Origin: a bacterium
GTDB taxonomy: Bacteria > SZUA-79 > Acidulodesulfobacterales > Acidulodesulfobacteraceae
Direction of reading: 5' to 3'
Length of the DNA stretch: 5,541 nt
Assembly (NCBI GenBank): GCA_021803845.1
Contig: JAJZLA010000132.1
Span: forward strand, 1 to 5,541
The notes under the pieces were generated by a model. The model made no database searches and was not told the origin of the DNA. It worked only from the letters and a program-made list of their open reading frames with translations. This document shows, one piece after another, positions 1 through 5,512 of this stretch. The position numbers were made by a program, and so were the translations under genes. Each line of letters begins with the position of its first letter. Within the stretch, counting starts at the first letter, position 1.

Positions 1-89
1 CAGGAATCCACGATTTCGGCGGCTATATCTTTATTCGTCAAAAAATTTTGACCGAAAACTACTTTATTTTTTTTTCTTATATTATCCAT
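1..89 (-). CDS. rsmA: RsmA/KsgA 16S rRNA adenine dimethyltransferase, N-terminal 29 codons (runs off the left edge)
   Basis: Only the first 29 codons and two further bases are present; the rest lies outside the window. The ATG is at 87-89. The reading includes the motif FGQNFL at residues 12-17, followed by TNKDIAAEIV, which is the conserved N-terminal signature of the KsgA/Erm family, just before the SAM-binding Rossmann core. RsmA dimethylates two adjacent adenines in the 3' end hairpin of 16S rRNA during small-subunit maturation. The gene starts 28 bases after the tsaD stop, and a tsaD-rsmA neighbourhood occurs in other bacteria, so RsmA is preferred over an Erm-type 23S rRNA methylase, which shares the QNFL motif. 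No strong ribosome binding site precedes the ATG; only a weak GGAC is seen close to it. Codons 5 to 8 contain a run of nine A residues. Confidence 0.85.
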   Translation of the reverse strand, partial: MDNIRKKNKVVFGQNFLTNKDIAAEIVDS

Positions 90-117
90 ACGTCCGTAAG
101 TCTTTTAATTTATTCTT

Positions 118-1179
118 TTAGAGCTCCCATGAAGGGTCGGCGTTTATATTCAAAAATTCCTCCCTGTTTTCTATAGGATGAACGGGCGTTTTAAAAAATC
201 CCGCATATCCAATCATAGCGGCATTGTCCGTAGAATATTTTACGGAAGGAAAAATTATTTTAATGCCGTTTTTTATCCCCTTTTCGTTAAAAAAACTTCT
301 TATCCTCGAATTTGCCGAAACTCCGCCTGAAACGGCTACGGTTTTTACCCCGTAAATACGACAGGCGTCGGCAGTTTTTTTATGAAGAATCTCCGCCACG
401 GTTTCTCTCAAGGAAGAGAAAATATCATAGACCGTATTTTCTTTTATTTTACCGGGACCGCCCATACCGTCTATGACAGAAATAACGGCGGTTTTAAGTC
501 CGCTGAAGCTCATATCCAAATTGCGGCTGTGCATCATGGGAAAAGGAAATTTAAAGGCGCCGGCGCTTCCTTTTTCGGCAAGCTCGTCGATAATTTTCCC
601 ACCCGGATAGCCGAAACCTAAATAATTGGAAACTTTGTCGAAAAGTTCGCCGCAGGCATCGTCCCGCGTTCTTCCGACGAGTTTTATATCGTTATGCGAT
701 TTTACGAGATAAATATGCGTATGCCCGCCGGAAATTACCAAAGCTATAAAAGGGAAATTCTCCGGTGTTTCGCCGGTTTCAAGAAAAGGGCTGAAAATGT
801 GTCCTTCTATATGGTTTATTATTGACAGCGGAATGTTCAGCGCAAAAGATGCCGTCTTTGCTTCCATAAGCCCTATGAGCAGAGAGCCTACAAGCCCCGG
901 ACCAGCGGTCGCCGATATTAAATTTACGTCTTTCAAATTCATGCCGGCTTCGGACATGGCCAAGCCGAGAGCTGGCAGAGAAGCCTTAATATGGTTTCTC
1001 GAAGCAAGTTCCGGAACTACTCCGCCGTATATGCCGTGTATATAGTCCTGCGAATAAATTATATTAGACAGTATTTTTACGCCGTTTTCGCCCTTTACCT
1101 TTAAAAGAACGGAGCAGGAAAAATCGTCGCAGCTGGATTCAAACGCTAAATTGATAATTCTGGTTCCGTTTGCTTTCAT
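118..1179 (-). CDS. tsaD: TsaD, tRNA N6-threonylcarbamoyladenosine (t6A37) synthase catalytic subunit
   Basis: This is a 353-residue cytoplasmic member of the Kae1/TsaD/Qri7 family (formerly Gcp). It transfers the threonylcarbamoyl group from threonylcarbamoyl-AMP to A37 of tRNAs reading ANN codons, together with TsaB and TsaE, which are not in this window. Visible family motifs in order: FESSCDD at 13-19, GGVVPELASR at 52-61, the metal-binding HIEGH at 123-127 (His123 and His127), ISGGHT at 149-154, DDACGELFDK at 173-182, YPGG at 191-194, FSGLKT at 225-230, GGVSAN at 285-290 and STDNAAM at 316-322, whose Asp318 is the third expected metal ligand. The length is slightly above the roughly 337 residues of the E. 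coli protein, because of about seven extra residues at the N-terminus and a longer C-terminal tail. The chosen ATG has no clear Shine-Dalgarno; the 29-base spacer after the cpoB-like gene carries an 11-base element also found in front of that gene. It is probably co-transcribed with its neighbours. Confidence 0.96.
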   Translation of the reverse strand: MKANGTRIINLAFESSCDDFSCSVLLKVKGENGVKILSNIIYSQDYIHGIYGGVVPELASRNHIKASLPALGLAMSEAGMNLKDVNLISATAGPGLVGSLLIGLMEAKTASFALNIPLSIINHIEGHIFSPFLETGETPENFPFIALVISGGHTHIYLVKSHNDIKLVGRTRDDACGELFDKVSNYLGFGYPGGKIIDELAEKGSAGAFKFPFPMMHSRNLDMSFSGLKTAVISVIDGMGGPGKIKENTVYDIFSSLRETVAEILHKKTADACRIYGVKTVAVSGGVSANSRIRSFFNEKGIKNGIKIIFPSVKYSTDNAAMIGYAGFFKTPVHPIENREEFLNINADPSWEL

Positions 1180-1187
1180 CTAATATC

Positions 1188-1198
1188 TATATGACCGG
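1188..1198 (-). repeat. Copy 1 of a shared 11-base spacer element (CCGGTCATATA), upstream of tsaD
   Basis: Read on the minus strand, the spacer in front of tsaD contains CCGGTCATATA, identical to positions 2041-2051 in front of the cpoB-like gene. Here it ends eight bases before the tsaD ATG. Both copies face the same way and both lie in spacers. The function is unknown; a regulator site, part of a promoter, or coincidence are all possible. Confidence 0.4.
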
Positions 1199-1208
1199 CT
1201 TGTACTTT

Positions 1209-2021
1209 TTATTTTGAAAGCCCGTTAAGCGCCTGTTTTGAAAGTTCCGCGGCTTTTGTCCGGGGATAGTCGGAAATTACCTGCCGGAATAAAATAGAGG
1301 CGTCCGAAGGGTCGGAAACTTTTAAAAATCCGACGCCCTGCAGGTAAATAGCCATAGGAACGTTTGGATTTTTGGGATATATCTGGGAAAACTTATGAAA
1401 TTCAAGTATGGAAACGGGATATTTTTTCAGGTTAAAATTTGCGGAGGCCCTATAAAACGTGGCATCTGCCGTAAAATTAGACTGGGGATATTTATCTAAA
1501 AATTTACGGAAAGCGGTAACGGCGGAGGCAAAGTCTTTTTTGTTATACATAGACAGCGCATTTTTAAAAGCGGACTCCATCGAATTTTCTTTCTTGACGA
1601 CTACGGATTTTACGCTTGTTTTTCCCGGCAAAACCGGTTCGGCTTTAGCGAGCTTTAATAATTTTACCAGTTCTTTATTTACCATTAAACGGTATTCCCT
1701 GAATCTTTTCTGAAGAATATTAAGTTCGTGCGATTCTACCTCGTACCTGCCGTAAATATCCCTTATTTTAGCATTCAGGCTCGAAATTTCCACCCCGTTG
1801 TTTGCCGTATTTAACTGCATCTCATGCAGTTTTTTCTCCAAATATGCGTCGTTTTTGGATAATTCGGCCGTCTGTTTATTTAATTTCTTTACCTGGACTT
1901 TTAAACGGTGTATTGAATCCGGTTCCATAGGGGCGCATCCCGCAAGAATCGACGAAACGAAAAATAATATAATAGAACTGAAGATAAAAACCTTAATAAA
2001 TTTTTTATTGTTCCTATTCAT
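1209..2021 (-). CDS. cpoB: CpoB/YbgF-like Tol-associated protein with TPR repeats, predicted lipoprotein
   Basis: The 270-residue product starts with a basic tip, a hydrophobic stretch (about 8-27) and a lipobox LAGC at 26-29, so signal peptidase II should cleave before Cys29. Ala, not Asp, follows the Cys, which by the E. coli Lol rule favours the outer membrane. Residues 36-125 are charged and heptad-like, suggesting a coiled coil that could trimerise as in E. coli CpoB. A Lys/Val/Ser linker (about 126-146) leads into about three TPR units at 148-181, 184-217 and 222-255, with FYRASANFNLKKY-type helices and the KYPQS, IYPKN and DYPRT repeat ends typical of the YbgF C-terminal domain. E. coli CpoB couples Tol-Pal to PBP1B during septal peptidoglycan synthesis, but it is a soluble periplasmic protein, so the lipid anchor is a difference. 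It sits 71 bases after tolB, in the slot where pal is usually found. A weak AGGGG (2032-2036) lies ten bases before the ATG. Another lipid-anchored TPR/BamD-like protein is a less likely alternative, given the context. Confidence 0.82.
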   Translation of the reverse strand: MNRNNKKFIKVFIFSSIILFFVSSILAGCAPMEPDSIHRLKVQVKKLNKQTAELSKNDAYLEKKLHEMQLNTANNGVEISSLNAKIRDIYGRYEVESHELNILQKRFREYRLMVNKELVKLLKLAKAEPVLPGKTSVKSVVVKKENSMESAFKNALSMYNKKDFASAVTAFRKFLDKYPQSNFTADATFYRASANFNLKKYPVSILEFHKFSQIYPKNPNVPMAIYLQGVGFLKVSDPSDASILFRQVISDYPRTKAAELSKQALNGLSK

Positions 2022-2040
2022 AGCTTTTTCGCCCCTGTTT

Positions 2041-2051
2041 TATATGACCGG
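2041..2051 (-). repeat. Copy 2 of the shared 11-base spacer element (CCGGTCATATA), upstream of the cpoB-like gene
   Basis: This is identical to 1188-1198. It lies in the 71-base tolB-cpoB spacer, 19 bases before the ATG. It begins inside an ACCGGT palindrome and runs into CATATAAA, which could overlap a weak -10 sequence. The rest of the spacer (2022-2092) is almost pure A/T, with no convincing terminator hairpin. Confidence 0.4.
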
Positions 2052-2092
2052 TATAATTTATAATTTTAATTTATCATATAAATATAGATTTT

Positions 2093-3436
2093 TCAATAAG
2101 AAGACTTTAAAGTCCACTCCGCATCGTAATAATTCTGCATTTCTGGAAATATACGGGGCATTAGCCGCATCATTCCGCTTTCGTTGACGTCTATCATGTA
2201 CAGCTCCTGCCTTCCCGCAATTTCGGTATCGAACGTAATAATCCTTGAATCTCTGGTCCACGCCGGATGCTGAGCGCTGTATGGGGTATCGGTAACCTGT
2301 CTTTCGCCGGAACCGTCGGCGTTCATTATGCACACCTCTAAAGCGCCGTTTACGAAAGTCGTAAAAGCTATTTTTTTCCCGTCGGGCGACCATGCCGGAC
2401 TGGAATTATAACTGCTGTTGTTATAAGTAATCCTGCGCTGTCCGCTTCCGTCCGAATTCATCACATAAATCTGCGGGCTTCCGCCGCGGCTGGATACGAA
2501 CGCGATTCTGTTTCCGTTTGGAGAAAACGAAGCCGAAGTATTAATCCCGTCCGAAAAAGTCAACTGCTTCAGATTTCCGCCGTTTAGGCCGACCGTGTAA
2601 AGCTCGGTGTTCAAATGGTCGGGGGTGAGCGCAACGGCTAACTTATCGCCCGTCGGCGACCATGCTACAAAATCCGCCGGACCGGGCAGGTTAAGCCTTT
2701 TCGTTCCGCCTGTTTTCAAGTTCTTTATAAAGACCGCCGGATTTCCGTCTTTAAAAGAAATATATGCAACTTTGTTGCCGTGCGGAGAAGGATAAGGAAA
2801 AATATTTATGGAGGCGTTGTTAGTAATTTTTTTAACTCTGTGCCCCCCGAAATCCATCACTAAAATATTTTTCGAACCTCCTTCTTCCCCGACAAAAAAT
2901 ACTCTCGTCGTAAACGGTCCTTTTATACCGGTTAAAAATTCAAGTATGTCGTCGGCAAATTTGTTTGCGAGAAATCTGTACTGCCCGTCCATTCCTTCAA
3001 GTTTTTCCGAAAAAAGGAGACGCTTGGTATAAATGCTTATAAGATTCGCTTTCATTTTTATGATGCCGTTGGACGTTTTGTATTCGCCGGTTATGAGATA
3101 CTGGGCATTCAGAACGCCCCAATTCGAATAATCTATTTTTTCCGGACTTATCGGGGCGTATTGCGGATTTTCAAGATACGAAAGAGGATTTACTATATGA
3201 AAATACCCTATGACCGAAAGGTCGTGCCGTATAACCTTCGCGGCGTTTTTTTCTATTTTTTTATGCTGTCCGTATGCCGAAATATTTTTGAAATCCGGAA
3301 CCGCGACCCTGATTTTTTTTATCCTCGCGGCGTAAATATTTATATAGACTTTTGCATTGGAATTTACCGGAAAAAAGACTGAAATGCCCGTTAAAACTAA
3401 TGCAAATAAAAGCAGGTTAATTAATGTTTTTTTCAT
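2093..3436 (-). CDS. tolB: TolB, periplasmic beta-propeller protein of the Tol system
   Basis: The 447-residue product starts with MKKT and a hydrophobic signal peptide ending in SNA (26-28), so the mature protein should begin near Lys29. The first mature strand, KVYINIYAAR, corresponds in position to the N-terminal TolA-binding segment of E. coli TolB. Residues about 42-170 form the alpha/beta N-domain (IRVAVPDFKN at 42-51, AQYLITGEY at 111-119). From about 175 on there is a WD40-like (PD40) propeller with repeat cores at 216-227 (PSPHGNKVAYIS), 259-270 (WSPTGDKLAVAL), 304-315 (FSPNGNRIAFVS), 349-360 (WSPDGKKIAFTT) and 393-404 (WTRDSRIITFDT), fitting six blades. In E. coli, TolB swaps between binding Pal and contacting TolA; here no pal follows. 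Its length is close to that of E. coli TolB. The start is fixed by the signal peptide, yet no Shine-Dalgarno precedes it; a sigma70-like promoter ends only ten bases upstream. Confidence 0.95.
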   Translation of the reverse strand: MKKTLINLLLFALVLTGISVFFPVNSNAKVYINIYAARIKKIRVAVPDFKNISAYGQHKKIEKNAAKVIRHDLSVIGYFHIVNPLSYLENPQYAPISPEKIDYSNWGVLNAQYLITGEYKTSNGIIKMKANLISIYTKRLLFSEKLEGMDGQYRFLANKFADDILEFLTGIKGPFTTRVFFVGEEGGSKNILVMDFGGHRVKKITNNASINIFPYPSPHGNKVAYISFKDGNPAVFIKNLKTGGTKRLNLPGPADFVAWSPTGDKLAVALTPDHLNTELYTVGLNGGNLKQLTFSDGINTSASFSPNGNRIAFVSSRGGSPQIYVMNSDGSGQRRITYNNSSYNSSPAWSPDGKKIAFTTFVNGALEVCIMNADGSGERQVTDTPYSAQHPAWTRDSRIITFDTEIAGRQELYMIDVNESGMMRLMPRIFPEMQNYYDAEWTLKSSY

Positions 3437-3446
3437 AGTCGTTATA

Positions 3447-3476
3447 ATTATAAATTAAATTAATAAGAAATATCAA
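3447..3476 (-). promoter_or_regulatory. Candidate sigma70-type promoter directly in front of tolB
   Basis: On the minus strand, TTGATA (3476-3471, overlapping the tolA-like stop codon) is followed after 18 bases by TATAAT (3452-3447). This is five of six plus six of six matches to the consensus. The expected start of transcription is near 3439-3440, leaving a leader of only about three or four bases before the tolB ATG. That would agree with the absence of a ribosome binding site. The surrounding DNA is very AT-rich, so a chance match is possible. In E. coli, tolB likewise has its own promoter downstream of tolA. Confidence 0.5.
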
Positions 3477-4252
3477 GGTCTGCTTTTGAGTATTTCTCTG
3501 GGATTAAAGTTCATCAGCACTCCTTCACCGGCATTGTTTGAATTTACGAACCGCATAAAACCGGACGGAGGAGGAGGCAGGGGGCTGGACAGCTTGACCG
3601 CTTCTACCGACTGGGAATCGAAGTACCCGTTTCCGGAAGATTTAACCAACCTGACCGCGTAAATTCGCCCCGATTTAGATATCTGAAAAGCCACTACCGA
3701 TTTATAATTCAAATATTTATTGAGGGATATATTAAAATTGGAAGTTATGGCCGAAACTATTTTATTGACATAGCCTTGAAATCTGTGGACGTTGCCCCTT
3801 ATTAACGACTCGTTCAGCTTGCTGTATGCGTTATTCAGGCTCACCATATTATGGAGATGAGCGTAAACATTAGAATTTAAAGCCGGAACATAGGGATGCG
3901 GCGGAGCATATCTACTGACCGGAACCTGTTTCTGAGCGGTCTTTTTCGGATAAACCATAGAGGAAGGCGACTTAGCAAGGGGTATAGACAGAGGCTTTAC
4001 GGATTTAAGCGGAACCGGTCTGACTGCGGGATGCTCCTCGGCTTTAGGCTTGGGCGGATACAGTATGGATTTGACCGAAGCAAGAGGCCCGGGAACCCTG
4101 CTTACTACGCTTACCACGACTTTTGAGCCTATCGACTGAATTTCCGGCCTGTATCTTATAGAAAGATATATTATTAATCCGATTAATAATATATGGAAAA
4201 TGGCGGAATATACTAAATATAGGCCTATGCCTTTATTGTTTTCGCTGAACAT
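3473..4252 (-). CDS. tolA: TolA-like energy-transmission protein with TonB-type architecture
   Basis: The 259-residue inner-membrane protein has one N-terminal transmembrane helix (about 10-31) carrying Ser16 and His20 on one face, the S-x3-H pair through which TonB and TolA contact their motor. A proline/lysine/valine-rich linker (about 52-125) resembles TonB rather than the long Ala/Lys-rich helix of E. coli TolA (421 residues). A short helical segment (126-150) leads to a C-terminal domain of the TonB_C/TonB_2 kind: VVAFQISKSGRIYAVRLV at 186-203, SSGNGYFD at 205-212, AVKLSSPLPPPP at 218-229 and a last strand near VLMNFNP. There is no cysteine anywhere, whereas the E. coli TolA C-domain has a disulfide. 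Its place between tolR and tolB argues for a TolA role; sequence alone would also permit TonB. It starts seven bases after the tolR stop, so translation is probably coupled; only a weak AGG lies upstream. Confidence 0.85.
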   Translation of the reverse strand: MFSENNKGIGLYLVYSAIFHILLIGLIIYLSIRYRPEIQSIGSKVVVSVVSRVPGPLASVKSILYPPKPKAEEHPAVRPVPLKSVKPLSIPLAKSPSSMVYPKKTAQKQVPVSRYAPPHPYVPALNSNVYAHLHNMVSLNNAYSKLNESLIRGNVHRFQGYVNKIVSAITSNFNISLNKYLNYKSVVAFQISKSGRIYAVRLVKSSGNGYFDSQSVEAVKLSSPLPPPPSGFMRFVNSNNAGEGVLMNFNPREILKSRP

Positions 4253-4259
4253 AAAGGTT

Positions 4260-4715
4260 TTACCTGCCCTTCCTGCGCGCCAAAACGGGGTTTGCCGTTA
4301 CCATTCCTATTTTCGTAATTCCGGCGTCTTTTATTGCGGCCATAACCTGTATTACGTATCCGTAAGACAGAGACGAGCTTGCCTTGAGAAATATCTGCTT
4401 ATCCTTTCTATGCTTATATATCGCCGCAAGTTTTTCTGTCAGGACCGGCAGTCCGACCCTGAATTTATTTATATATACGTTCCTGTCCGACCTTACCGCG
4501 ACGACTATCGTTTTTTCGGGCGCTTTTAAAGCATGCGCCGCAGCGGAAGGCAGATGAACCCTTATACCGTGGACTAATATCGGAGCGGTAACCATAAAAA
4601 TAACTAAAAGAACGAGCATAACATCGACGAAAGGGGTAATATTTATTTCGGACATAAGCCTATAGCCAGAAACACCGCTTCTTTTATCTTCTTTATCGTC
4701 AAAAGGAGTGAACAT
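4260..4715 (-). CDS. tolR: TolR, ExbD/TolR-family subunit of the proton-driven Tol motor
   Basis: The 151-residue product has a charged cytoplasmic N-terminus, the motif MSEINITPFVDVMLVLLVIF at 21-40 and a single transmembrane helix (about 27-47). Asp31 in this helix is the equivalent of the proton-carrying TolR Asp23 of E. coli. It is followed by the conserved TAPIL and a periplasmic domain (about 62-141: KTIVVAVRSD, IFLKASSSLSYGYVIQVM, AGITKIGMVT) that dimerises and can bind peptidoglycan in TolR. The length is near the 142 residues of E. coli TolR. The C-terminus ends in a basic tail, RRKGR, which is partly set by the codons near the next gene start. The ATG has the clearest ribosome binding site in the window (AGGAGA, six bases away), and the gene follows the tolQ stop by ten bases. 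ExbD is the main alternative by sequence; the tolA-like and tolB neighbours favour TolR. Confidence 0.94.
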   Translation of the reverse strand: MFTPFDDKEDKRSGVSGYRLMSEINITPFVDVMLVLLVIFMVTAPILVHGIRVHLPSAAAHALKAPEKTIVVAVRSDRNVYINKFRVGLPVLTEKLAAIYKHRKDKQIFLKASSSLSYGYVIQVMAAIKDAGITKIGMVTANPVLARRKGR

Positions 4716-4721
4716 AAACAG

Positions 4722-4727
4722 TCTCCT
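4722..4727 (-). promoter_or_regulatory. Ribosome binding site of tolR, overlapping the tolQ stop codon
   Basis: AGGAGA on the minus strand lies six bases before the tolR ATG and shares its first two bases with the TAG stop of tolQ. This arrangement favours translational coupling, which would help keep TolQ and TolR in a fixed ratio in the motor. Confidence 0.75.
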
Positions 4728-5457
4728 ATAAAATCTGCCTTTCTATTATAGTCATAAACTCGTAAGCAAAATCGACCATTTCGTTAACTATGACTCTTAC
4801 TTTGTTAGAATAATAGTTATAAGCTATAACCGCAGGTATGGCCGCAAAAAGACCCGCCGCAGTAGCTATAAGCGAATCGGCTATGCCGGGAGCGACTACC
4901 GCCAGCCCCGCCGTTCCGGCTCTCTGAATGCTTTCGAACGAAGTCATAATGCCCCATACTGTTCCGAAAAGACCTATAAAAGGAGCGGTAGAACCTACCG
5001 TGGCGAGGAACGGAAGAGAAATTTCCAGTTTTGCGATAGAAGAAAGCTGGGATTTTTTCAACGCTCTCTCGACGTACGAGAGATTTTCTTCGTTGTTTTC
5101 TTTATCGGCATGCTGCGCCCCGTCGGCGGATTTCTTTTTAATATTAAGAAGTTCCTTATAAGTAACGTTAAACATAAACGCTATAGGACTGTAATCTAAG
5201 CTTTTAGCGGCGGTATAAACATAATCGAGCCTTTTCGATTCCCAGAAAAGGTCGAGAAATTCCTTGTCTTCTTTTCTTGCCCTGCCCAGATAACGCAGTT
5301 TATAAAATATAATGGCCCATGAAATTAAGGAAAAAATTAATAACAGCAGTAAAACTAATTTAACTACGATATTTGTAGTAAGAATATGCGACAGGATATT
5401 CATGGTTCCTCCCGCCGCAATACCGCCTATGGCGCCTCCGCCCAAATTATCCAGCAT
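4726..5457 (-). CDS. tolQ: TolQ, MotA/TolQ/ExbB-family proton channel subunit
   Basis: The 243-residue inner-membrane protein has three expected transmembrane helices: about 30-52 (VVKLVLLLLLIFSLISWAII), about 147-170 and about 187-213. The strongest family block is LPFLATVGSTAPFIGLFGTVWGIM at 148-171, of which GLFGTVWGIM (162-171) is hallmark, followed by APGIADSLIATAAGLFAAIPAVIAYN at 189-214 (named here as two positions of one helix block). The cytoplasmic loop between helices 1 and 2 carries a charged stretch at about 107-126. In the motor, five TolQ chains surround two TolR helices and conduct protons. Two starts are possible. The ATG at 5457 adds 18 glycine-rich residues and has GGAGGA 13 bases away. 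The internal ATG at 5403 (225 residues) begins MNIL, as does the aligned region of E. coli TolQ, and has GGAGGA three bases away. The longer form is listed, but the shorter one is equally plausible. TAA lies two codons before the longer start. Confidence 0.95.
   Translation of the reverse strand: MLDNLGGGAIGGIAAGGTMNILSHILTTNIVVKLVLLLLLIFSLISWAIIFYKLRYLGRARKEDKEFLDLFWESKRLDYVYTAAKSLDYSPIAFMFNVTYKELLNIKKKSADGAQHADKENNEENLSYVERALKKSQLSSIAKLEISLPFLATVGSTAPFIGLFGTVWGIMTSFESIQRAGTAGLAVVAPGIADSLIATAAGLFAAIPAVIAYNYYSNKVRVIVNEMVDFAYEFMTIIERQIL
5407..5412 (-). promoter_or_regulatory. Possible internal ribosome binding site for a shorter tolQ start
   Basis: GGAGGA on the minus strand, encoding Gly-Gly in the long form, stands three bases before the in-frame ATG at 5401-5403. 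The spacing is shorter than usual. The resulting 225-residue protein would start where E. coli TolQ homology starts. Confidence 0.4.
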
Positions 5458-5470
5458 TATTTATACTTAT

Positions 5471-5476
5471 TCCTCC
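5471..5476 (-). promoter_or_regulatory. Ribosome binding site candidate for the longer tolQ start
   Basis: GGAGGA on the minus strand lies 13 bases before the ATG at 5455-5457. The core match is strong but the spacing is longer than the usual five to nine bases, so it does not settle the start. Confidence 0.5.
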
Positions 5477-5506
5477 GGATTTATAATATGTTTTAATACG
5501 TTTATG

Positions 5507-5512
5507 ATTATA
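5507..5512 (-). promoter_or_regulatory. Candidate -10 element upstream of tolQ
   Basis: A perfect TATAAT on the minus strand lies 49 bases before the longer tolQ start and would give a leader of roughly 43 bases containing the GGAGGA. No good -35 is seen at 16-18 bases; that position is T-rich (near TTCTATT). Just upstream is a 14-base perfect A/T palindrome (5517-5530). The rest of 5458-5541 shows no coding sequence, so tolQ may be the first gene of its operon. In such AT-rich DNA a chance match is likely enough to keep confidence low. Confidence 0.3.

Noticed and set aside
90..117. Possible terminator between tsaD and rsmA
   Set aside because: The 28-base spacer is A/T-rich but contains no stable GC stem followed by a T run in the direction of transcription.
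382..1045. Plus-strand open frames of about 80 codons inside tsaD
   Set aside because: They are antisense to conserved TsaD motifs and have no domain or start signal of their own.
1798..2187. A 129-codon plus-strand open frame antisense to the cpoB-like and tolB gene ends
   Set aside because: The Phe/Cys-rich composition reflects the complement of Lys/Glu-rich codons and AT-rich spacer. It has no family motif, and both sense genes are well supported.
2058..2393. A 111-codon minus-strand open frame overlapping the 3' end of tolB in another frame
   Set aside because: It is Arg-rich with no recognisable domain, no good ribosome binding site was seen, and it runs through the conserved TolB propeller repeats, which fully explain the sequence. 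It is an out-of-frame shadow.
2378..2667. Near-identical short DNA words (GCATGGTCGCC on the minus strand) about 270 bases apart within tolB
   Set aside because: They encode the repeated AWSP motif of two propeller blades and are explained by protein repeat structure.
4200..4529. A 109-codon plus-strand open frame antisense to tolR and the tolA-like gene
   Set aside because: It lies opposite strongly conserved tolR and shows no domain of its own; the Arg/Tyr-rich composition is typical of antisense shadows.
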